64,000 nucleotides of DNA, taken from contig JACMJL010000033.1 of NCBI GenBank assembly GCA_014380625.1, forward strand, positions 1-64,000, in the 5' to 3' direction. Below the pieces are notes generated by a model. It saw only the letters and a program-made list of their open reading frames with translations, did no database searches and was not told where the DNA came from. The DNA is from Clostridiaceae bacterium. Its GTDB lineage: Bacteria > Bacillota > Clostridia > Clostridiales > Clostridiaceae. Below are positions 36,201-44,792 of this stretch, in pieces. The position numbers and the translations under genes were made by a program. Every line of letters starts with the position of its first letter. Positions within the stretch are counted from its first letter, which is position 1.

Positions 36201-37740
36201 TGAACTGATGGACAACACCTCCAAGTTGGCTTTTAAAAAAGCCTGGAAAGCTAAACTTATTTTATTTGATAATAATAAGAGCCAGGTTCAGGCAATAGAG
36301 GGTTGGAGACAAATAATAAGAAAAATTGGAGCTGGAAAAGGTAAAAGGGCAGATAGTTTAAAAGCAGAAGCAAGAAAACTTATGCCACTTTGTCAGGCTG
36401 CGGTTCCTGTATGGATCATGCCACTAAATAAGGTGGTTGAAAATTTTGATCCAAAGCAAAACAAATTTGATGTGGTTATTATTGATGAGGCAAGTCAAGC
36501 CGATGTTATGTCTTTTATAGCTTTATACTTAGGGAAAAGAGTTCTTATTGTTGGCGATAACGAACAGGTAAGTCCATTAGCCATTGGCCAAAAGGTTAGT
36601 GATATTGAAAAATTAATTAATGAATATTTGTTTGATATTCCTAACCATATTTTATATACTGGACAATTTTCCATCTATGACTTAGCCCAGACTGCGGGAT
36701 ATCAACCTGTTAGATTAAAGGAACATTTTAGATGTGTTCCTGAAATCATTCAGTACTCTAATATTTTATCTTATAATGGTCAAATTAAACCGCTTAGAGA
36801 TAGTAGTCAGGTGAAAACTAGACCATTTACAATAGCTTATCGGGTGGAAAATGCAATTAGTAAGAATAAAGTTAATAATCAAGAAGCTGAAACTATAACT
36901 TCATTAATTATAGCCTGTGTTGAGCAACCTGAATATCTAGGCAAAACCATTGGAGTAATTACCCTTAGAGGGGAAAAACAAGCTGCTTTAATCGATAATT
37001 TACTTCAGAGCAAAATGGAACCTGTGGAATATAATAAAAGGCATATCCTTTGTGGAAATTCAGCTAACTTTCAGGGTGATGAGAGAGATATTATCTTTTT
37101 ATCTATGGTGGATACCAATGAAACAGAGGGTCCTTTAAGATTAAATGGCTATGGAAATGATAATTTGTATAAGAAAAGGTATAATGTTGCAGTCAGTAGA
37201 GCAAGAGATCAACTATGGCTGATTCATTCCTTAGATGTTAATAATGATTTAAAACCAGGGGACATAAGAAAAGAACTTTTAGAATATGTTCAAAATTTAA
37301 ATACTAAGGAAAACTTGTTTAAATTAGCTAATCAGAAGTCTGAGTCAGAGTTTGAAACCAGAGTTATGAAGAGTTTGATTAATAAGGGCTTTAAGGTTGT
37401 TCCTCAATGGGAGGTAGGAGCTTATCGGATAGATATGGTAGTTGAGGGAAATGGAAAACGTATTGCTTTAGAATGTGATGGAGAGCGATGGCATAATTCA
37501 AGCAATTTAGAAGAAGATATGATTAGACAAGCAATACTGGAAAGATTAGGTTGGAGGTTTATAAGAATAAGAGGAAGTGAATTTTTTAGAGATCCAGAGA
37601 CTACCATGAATATGGTTTTTGAAAAATTAGAGAGCATGGAAATAACCACAACAGGACTAGAAACATCTGAGAAAGAGGATGATAATGAACTAAAGGGTAG
37701 GATAGTAGGGAGAGCTGAAGAGATAAGGGCGCAATGGTAA
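33247..37740 (+). CDS. Large SF1 helicase with C-terminal endonuclease-like domain
   Basis: A 1,497-residue protein. After an N-terminal region of about 350 residues without recognised domains comes a split superfamily 1 helicase core: Walker A VQGPPGTGKTHTIANL (K396), a long helical insert of about 650 residues, then Walker B VVIIDEASQAD (D1080, E1081), QVSPLAIGQ and the late NVAVSRARDQLWLIHS motif. The last 110 residues hold a Vsr/DUF559-like nuclease fold: YRIDMVVEG (D1396) and ALECDGERWH (E1409, D1411), ending WRFIRIRGSEFF. The architecture matches single-gene antiphage helicase-nucleases, but no phage or defence gene is adjacent. ATG 33247 is preferred to GTG 33238 because AAGGTG lies before it. 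Confidence 0.85.
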   Translation: MEEKSYKDRLTRIYKFLKEYNSIKNPVLINIKEQLWSQWLGEIPVHETIKCFIFSNEEEEDFVLSVKRPVLTEAPKPPKVAVEWIKPGWNNARSRVEVVEEKTIKNDKYNDKENNGADKYLIIRFSDELERVEAYEEWIEKRNEWAKKEIPTQKAMEVFNSIYALYSRIQKEAEGVELMLGDGLLYWNEGNSSMAIEHPILLQTVKLDFDANVPEFKVSCTEKMPELYSALFYSIPDINIQLLKENINDLEKNNYSPMWNENTSAFLKRVTVMLCSQGTLIEEKIEIKRNETFPQVYRKPVLFLRKRTLGYNVAIDSILEDMQGNDQIPNFLKDVVGCLEEPGSTRSQEGTSSINPNGIDEEILLTKPANAEQLTVAKQLEQYGAVLVQGPPGTGKTHTIANLIGHLLAQGKSILVTSHSEKALSVVKEKVVEELQPLCLSLLSSTESRAEMEKTLDIINENRSKLDINKLLKEINILQSDRSHIINELDNFRLQLKNVRSNEYRPLIIAGEEYSPIEAAKFIKDNELKSNWIPEPIAIGKSIPLTLNELKELYKTNGELTVKDEQECKLKLPEISELITPLEFKRVIEEKENLRKLNIDFNKEFWRENKIDYAENILEGLINKIDNALGCLDENQEWTLATIEAGTKEEVIKKQWHNLVEEINKTYDISINSSEEIIQFDPKFIKNPLDPNVSKTLEEIIEKLQVDKKIGSLSLFLNPNWKKLIKASLVNNQEPKKLEEFKALKAYQQLLLGRETLQSRWDRQIAILGAPKVIELGIDFEKTCKKYCEPIEINLNWFKEIWSPIIKQLKEIGFLWDRFDKRIDLSTEKYSQLKYIKSEQGNLLIKTIEAEINRVSYNKLINNLEKVANFAGRYSNNQKDNVIFNIINAVEEDNLQMYTLAYERLIEVNTLMPIQENRNMLLEKLKVKAPGWAEIIESRTGIHGRANLPETVQEAWLWTQFNSELKERSEVSLEKIQGQILKLENELMDNTSKLAFKKAWKAKLILFDNNKSQVQAIEGWRQIIRKIGAGKGKRADSLKAEARKLMPLCQAAVPVWIMPLNKVVENFDPKQNKFDVVIIDEASQADVMSFIALYLGKRVLIVGDNEQVSPLAIGQKVSDIEKLINEYLFDIPNHILYTGQFSIYDLAQTAGYQPVRLKEHFRCVPEIIQYSNILSYNGQIKPLRDSSQVKTRPFTIAYRVENAISKNKVNNQEAETITSLIIACVEQPEYLGKTIGVITLRGEKQAALIDNLLQSKMEPVEYNKRHILCGNSANFQGDERDIIFLSMVDTNETEGPLRLNGYGNDNLYKKRYNVAVSRARDQLWLIHSLDVNNDLKPGDIRKELLEYVQNLNTKENLFKLANQKSESEFETRVMKSLINKGFKVVPQWEVGAYRIDMVVEGNGKRIALECDGERWHNSSNLEEDMIRQAILERLGWRFIRIRGSEFFRDPETTMNMVFEKLESMEITTTGLETSEKEDDNELKGRIVGRAEEIRAQW

Positions 37741-37794
37741 AAGAAGAATTAGCCAGCTTCTAATCGGTTTTGCGCCACATTTCATTATAAATTT

Positions 37795-39489
37795 TTACAA
37801 TTTTAAATCATTTATATTATTTAACCAGTTTTCAATATGTGAAGTTATTCCTTTAAAGCTTTCCTCTACGAAAGGGGATTGTAGTTTTGCTAGCTTTACT
37901 AATTCTAGGAAGGATTTACTTCCACCAGCTTTGCATAAGGTCCTGTAGTCTTCCCAGGCTTGGGATCTATCTTCATTGGCTTTTTTCCAAAATTGCAAGG
38001 CACAAATCTGAGCTAGAGTATAATCAATATAGTAAAAGGGAACCTCGTAAATATGAGCTTGCTGTTGCCAGTATCCACCATCTTCTAAAAATTCGTTATC
38101 CTCATAATTTCTGTGTGGTAGGTATTTCTTCTCTATGGACCTCCATGCTTGCTTTCTCTCCTTAGGGGTTGCTTCTGGATTCTCATAAACAAAATGTTGA
38201 AATTCATCAACTGTAACCCCATAAGGTATGAAGAGAAGAGCTCCGCTCAAATGAGAAAATTTATATTTATCTGTTTGTTCTTCAAAAAATAAATTCATCC
38301 ATGGCCAAGTTAAGAATTCCATACTCATAGAATGAATCTCAGCGGCTTCTGAAGAAGGCCAATGGTATTCAGGTATTTGATAACCTCTGCTAGAGTATAC
38401 TTGAAAAGCATGCCCTGCTTCATGGGTTAAAACATCTATATCTCCTGAGGTACCATTAAAATTTGAAAATATAAAGGGAGAGTTATATTTGCTAATATAA
38501 GTACAATAACCTCCACCAGCTTTGCCCTTTTTATTTACTAGGTCTAAAAGTCCATTTTCAATCATAAAGTTAAAATATTCTTCTGTTTCAGGTGATAATT
38601 CAGAATACATTTTCTTTCCGTTGTTTAGAATCCATTCAGGATCACCCTTGGGTTTGGCATTACCATCTTTATAGGTAATATTTTCATCATAATAGTATAG
38701 AGTATCAAGACCTAATCTTTTCTTTTGTTTTGATCTTAAACTACTTGCGATTGGAACAATATATTTTTCTACTTGTTTTCTATATATAGCTACCATTTCA
38801 GAATTATAATCAGATCTAAGCATTCTAGCATAAGCAACCTCAACAAAGTTCTTGTAACCAAGCTTTTGGGCTATTCTTGTTCTTACCTTTACTAAGGAAT
38901 CATAAATAGAATCGAATTTTAACTCGTTTTCTTTAAAGAAACCCCATCTTGCAAGGCTAGCAGCTTTTCTAGTTTCCCTATCTGTAGACTGACCAAAGGG
39001 TGTTAATCCAGATAAGTTTCTTTCTTCACCTTGAAAGATGATTTTAGCTGAGGCAATTAGCTTAGTATACTCGCTTGTAAGTTTGTTTTCCTCTTGTAGG
39101 TCCTCAATAATAGCAGGAGAGAAAGTTTTTAAAGATAACTCTGCCAGCGTAAATAGTTGGTTACCCCATTTTTCTATTAGTTGATTTTTAAACTTAGAAT
39201 TAACTAAAGCAGTGTAATAATTAGAAATCAATTCTAAATATAGAGGCGTATTCTCATCGAAGAATGTTTGCTCTTCATCATAGAATTTATCTGTAGTATC
39301 AATAGTATTTCTGATTCCTACAATTTCTTTCATGGATTCAAAATCGCTTCTTATATTATTTATATCTACCATTAATTCATCTTGTTCCTTAAAGGTTTTA
39401 GCTGTAATAAGTTTGTCTATAGCAGAATTAAACTCAACTTTGAGTAGGTTAATGTCAGGTCTTTCATAGGGGAATTCATTAAATTTCAT
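37795..39489 (-). CDS. M3 family oligoendopeptidase, PepF-like
   Basis: A 564-residue zinc metallopeptidase with the thermolysin-type HEAGH motif (VLTHEAGHAFQVYSS) and the second ligand in SSEAAEIHSMSMEFLTWPW. It has no signal peptide and should cut cytoplasmic oligopeptides. The N-terminal helical part and the closing EDYRTLCKAGGSKSFLELVK are typical of the M3B clostridial group. Its ATG at 39489 follows GAAAGAAGGAATATA on the minus strand. It is convergent with the helicase-nuclease gene. Confidence 0.92.
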   Translation of the reverse strand: MKFNEFPYERPDINLLKVEFNSAIDKLITAKTFKEQDELMVDINNIRSDFESMKEIVGIRNTIDTTDKFYDEEQTFFDENTPLYLELISNYYTALVNSKFKNQLIEKWGNQLFTLAELSLKTFSPAIIEDLQEENKLTSEYTKLIASAKIIFQGEERNLSGLTPFGQSTDRETRKAASLARWGFFKENELKFDSIYDSLVKVRTRIAQKLGYKNFVEVAYARMLRSDYNSEMVAIYRKQVEKYIVPIASSLRSKQKKRLGLDTLYYYDENITYKDGNAKPKGDPEWILNNGKKMYSELSPETEEYFNFMIENGLLDLVNKKGKAGGGYCTYISKYNSPFIFSNFNGTSGDIDVLTHEAGHAFQVYSSRGYQIPEYHWPSSEAAEIHSMSMEFLTWPWMNLFFEEQTDKYKFSHLSGALLFIPYGVTVDEFQHFVYENPEATPKERKQAWRSIEKKYLPHRNYEDNEFLEDGGYWQQQAHIYEVPFYYIDYTLAQICALQFWKKANEDRSQAWEDYRTLCKAGGSKSFLELVKLAKLQSPFVEESFKGITSHIENWLNNINDLKL

Positions 39490-39629
39490 TATATTCCTTC
39501 TTTCTTAAAGCTATAATCTTTTTTGCTTACAAAGTTATGAAGTCATGTAAAAATTATATATCTTCATTTTTACTTTCGTCAAGGGGGAAATATTGACGAA
39601 AAGTATTGCTTAAACCTCTAAATATAAAA

Positions 39630-39671
39630 GGGACTGTCTCAAAACAATTAAGTTTATTTTGAGACAGTCCC
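39630..39671. terminator. GGGACTRTCTCAAAA hairpin repeat, copy 2
   Basis: GGGACTGTCTCAAAACAATT pairs with its inverse ending GAGACAGTCCC. It lies just after the chemoreceptor stop codon on the minus strand and ends that gene. It shares the flank CTAAATATAAAAG with copy 1. Confidence 0.8.
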
Positions 39672-39676
39672 GTTAA

Positions 39677-40990
39677 TTATTTTGTTTTAAATATATGAGT
39701 TTGGACTTCAAGCTGTTTTGAAATCTTGCTAAGTTCATTAGAGGTGTTTAATATTTGTTCCATGTTAGAAGATTGTTCCTCTATTGAAGCGGAAACTTCT
39801 TCAGTATTAGAAGCTGACTCTTGAGCAACTGCAGCAATTTGCTCTATAGTTTCAATTACTTCATTTTTATTATCATTAATAGTATTGATGTTTTCAACTA
39901 AGTTATTTATTTGGTCGATTGTATTGTGTAAAGCCGTTTGTATTGCAGCAAAAGATTGTCCCGTTGATGCTCCAGTTTCTCCAGCTCTAATAATAACTTC
40001 CTTTAGTGAAGACATCTCAATATTAACTTCGCTAATCATGTGTTTAAAGTCGTTTATAATTACTTCTATTTCTTTTGTGGATTTCTCTGTGTCTGTTGCT
40101 AATTTTTTTATTTCAGTGGCTACCACTGCGAAACCTTTTCCAGCTTCACCAGCTCTAGCAGATTCTATACTAGCATTTAAGGATAATAAATTTATCTGAT
40201 TTGCTATAGTTTTTATAGTATTTGTAATTTCACTAATAACATTGGATTTCTCATCAATTGAATAGATTTTTAAACCTACTTTTTCAGAAACAGTCTTGTT
40301 TTCTAAAACAATAACTTTTAGTTTATCCATAGATTCTATTCCTTGAGTATTGGCAGCTTCAGTTTCATGAATATAATTTTTTATTAATTTAGCAGAATTA
40401 TTTACATTTTCTATTTGCTTAGCTAAACTTTCAAGCTTATTAGTTCCACTAATAGAGCTTTGAGAAAGTTCAACAGAACCATCAGCAATCTGGTTTACAG
40501 CACTAGCTACTGATTCTATAGCAATAGTATTTTCTTTAATTATCTTGTCCATATTTAAGGTTCCTGAAGCTACATTCGTTGAACTTTCAATAATAGAATC
40601 TATTAAGGTTCTTATTGCCAATCTCATTTTAACAAGAGATTCACCCATTTTAGTTAATTCATCACGACCTTTATATTTGGAAAGCGCTTTAGCTGCTACA
40701 TCATCGTAGACAAAATCAAAATCAGCAGTTGCATCTAGAGCTTTAGTAACTATGGAAATTTGTTTTGTCATAGCATTAATCATAATGTAGCCTACAATAG
40801 CAGAAATTATTATAATTAAACCAATAATCATGAATGCACCATTTCCCGCTGGTATGTCTTGGGGGTTAGAAGAGGACCCATCTTTTTTTAAAAGGTTTAA
40901 AGAAACGAAAAAAAACGTGCCTTGTAAAAAGTTTAATAATACAATTATTCCAAATAACGACATTAGTTTCTTTTTAATTGATGTTTTCAT
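39677..40990 (-). CDS. Methyl-accepting chemotaxis protein without an external sensor domain
   Basis: A 437-residue chemoreceptor. Two membrane helices (about 8-28 and 53-75) are separated by only about 25 residues ([17 protein letters not shown]), too short for a ligand-binding domain. A HAMP-like linker and a long coiled-coil signalling domain follow, with the conserved tip [22 protein letters not shown] that binds CheA and CheW. It may sense the membrane or cytoplasm, or signal as a partner. The frame opens at GTG 41002, but ATG 40990 with GTGGGG six bases upstream is preferred. Confidence 0.87.
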   Translation of the reverse strand: MKTSIKKKLMSLFGIIVLLNFLQGTFFFVSLNLLKKDGSSSNPQDIPAGNGAFMIIGLIIIISAIVGYIMINAMTKQISIVTKALDATADFDFVYDDVAAKALSKYKGRDELTKMGESLVKMRLAIRTLIDSIIESSTNVASGTLNMDKIIKENTIAIESVASAVNQIADGSVELSQSSISGTNKLESLAKQIENVNNSAKLIKNYIHETEAANTQGIESMDKLKVIVLENKTVSEKVGLKIYSIDEKSNVISEITNTIKTIANQINLLSLNASIESARAGEAGKGFAVVATEIKKLATDTEKSTKEIEVIINDFKHMISEVNIEMSSLKEVIIRAGETGASTGQSFAAIQTALHNTIDQINNLVENINTINDNKNEVIETIEQIAAVAQESASNTEEVSASIEEQSSNMEQILNTSNELSKISKQLEVQTHIFKTK

Positions 40991-41180
40991 TGATTTCCCC
41001 ACTTTCGATTAGTAATAAGTATAAATTATTTCAATTTACAACAATTTAATTATATATTTTATAATAGATTCAGTCAATGGAATACATTTAGTATAAAAAT
41101 AAAGAAAAGATGGTCTTAAAGGACTTTTGGATATATAATTATTCTATATTTGATTAATAAAAAATAGGAGATGATAATCT

Positions 41181-41453
41181 TTGATAAATAAATGTCCAGC
41201 TTGTGGCAAATCTGCCATGACCATATCTAAAAAACTTTTCAGTAAACGTGGCAATGAATTTAAATGTAAGGAGTGCGGCACAAAAGTGAAAATTTCAGTT
41301 TGGGACAGAATAGTTCAGATTGTTGCGATACTCGGTGCATTATTTTTTGCTATGTTCGCCATTCCTCTTACAAGTGGTTGGATAACAGGAATAATAATTT
41401 TTCTAGTGTTATATACAGTAGCGGAAATAGTAATGCCATTAGAGAAAAGCTAA
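41181..41453 (+). CDS. Zinc-ribbon membrane protein
   Basis: A 90-residue protein. An N-terminal zinc ribbon (CPACG at 5-9 and CKECG near 32) is followed by two hydrophobic helices (about 45-63 and 66-84) and a charged end. The topology suggests a small membrane-bound adaptor; no function is known. It starts at TTG 41181, ten bases after AGGAG. The closer ATG 41171 encodes only six residues. No terminator follows; a long palindromic element begins 18 bases after the stop codon. Confidence 0.65.
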   Translation: MINKCPACGKSAMTISKKLFSKRGNEFKCKECGTKVKISVWDRIVQIVAILGALFFAMFAIPLTSGWITGIIIFLVLYTVAEIVMPLEKS

Positions 41454-41471
41454 AGTAAAGAATATAAATAG

Positions 41472-41688
41472 GACACCTTAGTATAGTTTAGCTACAGCTA
41501 CCTTCGCTGCAACAAGTAACTCTAATGCTGGCTCGTTTAAAAAATCCTACCACTCTTAATCCCACTTCCTGCGGGTAAGAGTGCTGTGCCCCTTCCTTGG
41601 GGCACAATTACGGATTTTTTAAGTCGCCAGCATAAGAGTTACTAAGTTTCGCTCAAAGTATCTTTCCCCTAAACTATACTAAGGTATC
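41472..41688. mobile_element. 217-bp almost fully palindromic element
   Basis: The whole stretch folds on itself. The outer 19 bases (GACACCTTAGTATAGTTTAG region) mirror CTAAACTATACTAAGGTATC at the end. Further in, GTAACTCTAATGCTGGC mirrors GCCAGCATAAGAGTTAC, and TTTAAAAAATCC mirrors GGATTTTTTAA. The centre holds two small hairpins, CACTCTTAATCCC..GGGTAAGAGTG and TGTGCCCC..GGGGCACA. There is no ORF. It is either a MITE or the locus of a highly structured RNA; the arms of about 75 nt favour a MITE. Confidence 0.6.
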
Positions 41689-41803
41689 TAAGAAAATCTT
41701 TAAGACCAACTATATTAGTATCAAATTAATAGTTGATATGGCATTGAATGTTAATTTGCACGAAGTGTTATCGACTATATACCTTATACCATAACTGCTA
41801 ATA

Positions 41804-43000
41804 TTAGAGCAGTAACCCCTTAACCTTATTATAAGCATACTCTAAACTAGAGCTTAAATTGTTAGCACTCTTCCCAGCACCTTGTGCGGAGAAGTCACTG
41901 CCGCCACCTTTTCCATCGATTAAAGTAATGGCATCTTTAAGTAGCAGGTTCATACTAATGAGATTCAAATCCTTTGAACACATAAATAGTAGATAAGTTT
42001 TATCGGCAGTTTTTGCACCAAATAAAATAATAACCTTTGGAAAGGAAACTAATTTTGTTGCTAAAACATTAGTGTGTTTAATATCAACATCATTGTAGAT
42101 AGATTTAATAATTCTAACATCCTTTATTGTTTCTGCGGATGTTAGCATGTCTAAAACTTCATAATCAGCTATTTCTGACTTAAGAGAGCTCTTTTCAGCA
42201 AGTGCTTTTTTAAGTTCACCACTTAAGGCTTCAACCTTTTGCAAAACCTCTATATCTTTACAACCAAAGAGTTTTGACATCTTTTCAATAGCCATATACT
42301 TATCTAAATAATCAGAAACTGCTGCTCTTCCACAAATGAATTCAATTCTAGAAATATTTCCACGTTTCTCAAGCTTAGTAAGTTTAATCATTTGAATTTC
42401 AATAGTTGAAATGGGATGCAGTGCCTTGCAAGGACAAGCCTGGAAGTCTAGTATTTGAACTACTCGAATTTCTTCATTTTTGTTTGCATTACTTTTTTTA
42501 ATATTCATTTTTTTTAGCTCAGCATTGTTGGGATACAGTACCTGAATCTTTATGTTATCGGAAATCAGTTTATTTGACATTTCTTCTACTTTTAATAGAT
42601 CCTCTTGTAGGAGGTTTTTATCTATCTCGATAAATGAACTTCCGGAAGGGGAGCTAATTGTATTTGCATTAAATAATTCCTGAAAACAGATAGAAAGTAC
42701 ATGTTTTCCTAGGTTCTGCTGCATAATAGTGAACTTTTTATCAAAATCAATAACACAGGATACTCTATGGATTTTTATAGGTTTCACTTCAAGTACATGG
42801 TATATTCTTGAGTTTTCTTCATATATAAACATAACTGGAAAGTTATTTATCCAACCAGTATCACAGACCTGCCCATCAGTATTTGGATAGAAATAGGATT
42901 TATCAAGTTCTACGTGATATTTGTTGTCTTTTTCAGTTACATTGATAATTTCTGCTGTAAATTCCTTTTGATATATATTTTCATAATAAGATTTCTCCAA
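41804..43000 (-). CDS. AlaX-like alanyl-tRNA editing protein with DHHA1 domain
   Basis: A 398-residue protein. The N-terminal part resembles the AlaRS beta-barrel and editing domain (YFYPNTDGQVCDTGWIN), and the C-terminal part is DHHA1 with GKGGGSDFSAQGAGK. Such proteins clear Ser or Gly wrongly joined to tRNA-Ala. The zinc site is altered: the first box reads HVLSI rather than HxxxH, although the second, CPCKALH, keeps its Cys and His. Editing activity is thus uncertain. ATG 43021 has no good binding site; TTG 43000 has AAAAGGA nine bases upstream and gives the usual MEKSYYE start, so it is preferred. Confidence 0.8.
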   Translation of the reverse strand: MEKSYYENIYQKEFTAEIINVTEKDNKYHVELDKSYFYPNTDGQVCDTGWINNFPVMFIYEENSRIYHVLEVKPIKIHRVSCVIDFDKKFTIMQQNLGKHVLSICFQELFNANTISSPSGSSFIEIDKNLLQEDLLKVEEMSNKLISDNIKIQVLYPNNAELKKMNIKKSNANKNEEIRVVQILDFQACPCKALHPISTIEIQMIKLTKLEKRGNISRIEFICGRAAVSDYLDKYMAIEKMSKLFGCKDIEVLQKVEALSGELKKALAEKSSLKSEIADYEVLDMLTSAETIKDVRIIKSIYNDVDIKHTNVLATKLVSFPKVIILFGAKTADKTYLLFMCSKDLNLISMNLLLKDAITLIDGKGGGSDFSAQGAGKSANNLSSSLEYAYNKVKGLLL

Positions 43001-43121
43001 TATAGCACATCCTTTTCTCATAGTTTACCACAAATCAAGTTATGTGGTAAAATAATCAGAGGAGAGTGGGTTCTACATAGTGAAAAGCAGAATAATTAAG
43101 GTATGCATGGTATTTATAGAG

Positions 43122-43715
43122 CTAGGGTTTAGTAAAATATTTATCAATTAAGCTTTCAGCTAGTCGTTTATTAGCCTCTGCTTGAGCTACCAAGGTGATA
43201 ATAGTTAAAAATATTTCGGCAGTACCCCTGTCCTTATCAGTTAGGTTAATTTCAGAAATTTTATCCTTAATTTGTTCAAGATTTCTATTACATATATAAA
43301 TATAGTTATCAGCTTCTGAATTTTTCATTTCTAAAAAAATCGAATAAATATCCTCAAGCGGAATAATATCATCTTTTGAAGTTGTAATGTCTTTTAAAAT
43401 AGGTTTGAATAAAGCCTTTATATCATTTATTGAAAGTATTTGCTTCAAGTGGTAGATTAGTATTAAGGAAATAATATGATATTTGGTATATTTCTTTTTG
43501 TTTTTGGGGGGCATTAATATACCATCTTTTGTATAACTATTTATCATGGTTTTAGTTAATAACTTATCATCTTCATTTCTTTTTAATCCATCTAAATTAG
43601 TATCTATAAAACTTGTTAATTGTTCCATGTACAAATCTATATTGGGAATATCAGAAGGATTAATATCCTTTGATAGATTAATAGCGTTTAATAATTCATC
43701 TATATTTAATTCCAT
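43122..43715 (-). CDS. DUF1836 domain protein, MerR-like putative regulator
   Basis: A 197-residue protein with a DUF1836 helix-turn-helix region in the middle (LLTKTMINSYTKDGILMPPK, then KKYTKYHIISLILIYHLKQIL). The winged-helix pattern resembles the DNA-binding end of MerR proteins. The C-terminal half is helical. It is expected to regulate transcription, but no target is known. ATG 43715 follows AAAGAGGTG; the upstream GTG lies inside that site. A perfect 21-bp palindrome at 43737-43757 upstream may be its own operator. Confidence 0.8.
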   Translation of the reverse strand: MELNIDELLNAINLSKDINPSDIPNIDLYMEQLTSFIDTNLDGLKRNEDDKLLTKTMINSYTKDGILMPPKNKKKYTKYHIISLILIYHLKQILSINDIKALFKPILKDITTSKDDIIPLEDIYSIFLEMKNSEADNYIYICNRNLEQIKDKISEINLTDKDRGTAEIFLTIITLVAQAEANKRLAESLIDKYFTKP

Positions 43716-43736
43716 AGGTTTCACCTCTTTAACAAT

Positions 43737-43757
43737 ATATCTATATTATATAGATAT
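43737..43757. promoter_or_regulatory. Perfect 21-bp palindrome before the DUF1836 gene
   Basis: ATATCTATAT, a central T and ATATAGATAT, with 22 bases to the start codon. The position fits an autoregulatory operator; it could also include a -10 element. Confidence 0.45.
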
Positions 43758-43921
43758 GATTTCTACATTTCAAGGAAAAAAATTAGGCGTCTGAAATAAA
43801 AAACTAGAACATAGCGTTGCTGTCTTTTATGGATAAGGTAGATAATGTAAGAAAAGTACAGTAAATGAAATACAACTTGTCCATATGCATTTCTACCAAA
43901 CGTGGAAATGAAATCTGCATG

Positions 43922-43950
43922 TTGTAGATGTACTCAATATATTGTATTAT
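43922..43950 (+). promoter_or_regulatory. Sigma-A-type promoter before pspA
   Basis: TTGTAG (43922-43927), 17 bases, then TATTAT (43945-43950), about 35 bases before the PspA ribosome binding site. It is the only clear promoter seen before the nine plus-strand genes of the stress module. Confidence 0.5.
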
Positions 43951-43992
43951 AATGTAAAGTAATAATTTAACAAAATACGAGGAGGAAAATAA

Positions 43993-44640
43993 ATGGGAAT
44001 TTTCAGTAGAATAGGTAAGATGACACAGGCTAAAATAAATAATGCTATTGATGAAATGGAGAATCCAATAGAGTTGTTAGATCAAAAGCTTAGAGATATG
44101 GAAAAATCACTAAATGATGCAAAGATAGCATCTGCTCAGGTCCTTGGAAGTTTTAAACAAACTGAAAGAAAAATGAAGGAAGCTTTAGCAGAATCCGTAG
44201 AATGGGATGAAAAGGTTAAACTTGCAATGAGTAAAGGCAATGAAGATTTAGCTAAAAGAGCTCTTGCAAAAAAACTTGACTGTGACAAGTCTTATGAGGT
44301 ATTTAAAACTACTTATGAAGCAGAGAAAATTAAGGCTGATCACTTGAAGAAAAAGTTAGTGGAGTTAGAAGCAGAAGTAGATAAAACTAGAAGTTATAGA
44401 GATGAAGCCGTTGCAAGATTAACCAGTGCTGAAGCTGGAGTTAAAGTAAATGAAATTTTAGCGAATGTCTCAACAAAATCAGGTGCTATCAACATGGATA
44501 GTATAGAGAGAAAAATAGCAAAGAAAGAGAACTTAGCAGAGGGTCTTGGAGAGATAGCAGAAGTTGATACTTTGGATAGTGAGTTTGAAGCTCTAGGAAA
44601 TCCGGATTTAGATGCTGAATTGGAGAAGTATAGAAAGTAA
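43993..44640 (+). CDS. pspA: PspA/IM30 family envelope-stress protein
   Basis: A 215-residue, almost wholly helical protein with the PspA N-terminus MGIFSRIGKMTQAKINNAID and the ENPIELLDQKLRDME hairpin start. PspA forms ESCRT-III-like rods or rings on the inner face of a stressed membrane and keeps it sealed. It is the first gene of the long stress cluster, with AGGAGGAAAATAA before the ATG and a promoter at 43922. A hairpin repeat lies between it and the next gene, so later genes may be transcribed by readthrough. Confidence 0.92.
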   Translation: MGIFSRIGKMTQAKINNAIDEMENPIELLDQKLRDMEKSLNDAKIASAQVLGSFKQTERKMKEALAESVEWDEKVKLAMSKGNEDLAKRALAKKLDCDKSYEVFKTTYEAEKIKADHLKKKLVELEAEVDKTRSYRDEAVARLTSAEAGVKVNEILANVSTKSGAINMDSIERKIAKKENLAEGLGEIAEVDTLDSEFEALGNPDLDAELEKYRK

Positions 44641-44664
44641 ATCTTTATAAAAATAAATTTTGAA

Positions 44665-44752
44665 GGAACTGTCTCAAAATAAAATATCAATACAATATTA
44701 TACCCTAACGCAAATGAGCGTAGCATGTATAGTGCTATTATTTTGAGACACC
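44665..44752. terminator. GGGACTRTCTCAAAA hairpin repeat, copy 5 (expanded loop)
   Basis: AACTGTCTCAAAATAA and TTATTTTGAGACA mark the two arms, but about 50 bases separate them, including CGCAAATGAGCG. It lies between pspA and the Cys-rich gene and may partly stop transcription. Confidence 0.55.
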
Positions 44753-44792
44753 ACTATTGCTTCATAATAATTAAGAAAGTAGGAGATTAGGA

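Noticed and set aside
33247-37740. Defence island around the helicase-nuclease
   Set aside because: Neighbours are VanW and a PepF peptidase; no restriction, toxin or CRISPR gene lies nearby, so only the single gene is proposed.
41472-41688. tRNA, riboswitch or rRNA fragment
   Set aside because: No acceptor stem, anticodon loop or known aptamer core could be recognised; the full-length mirror symmetry fits a palindromic element.
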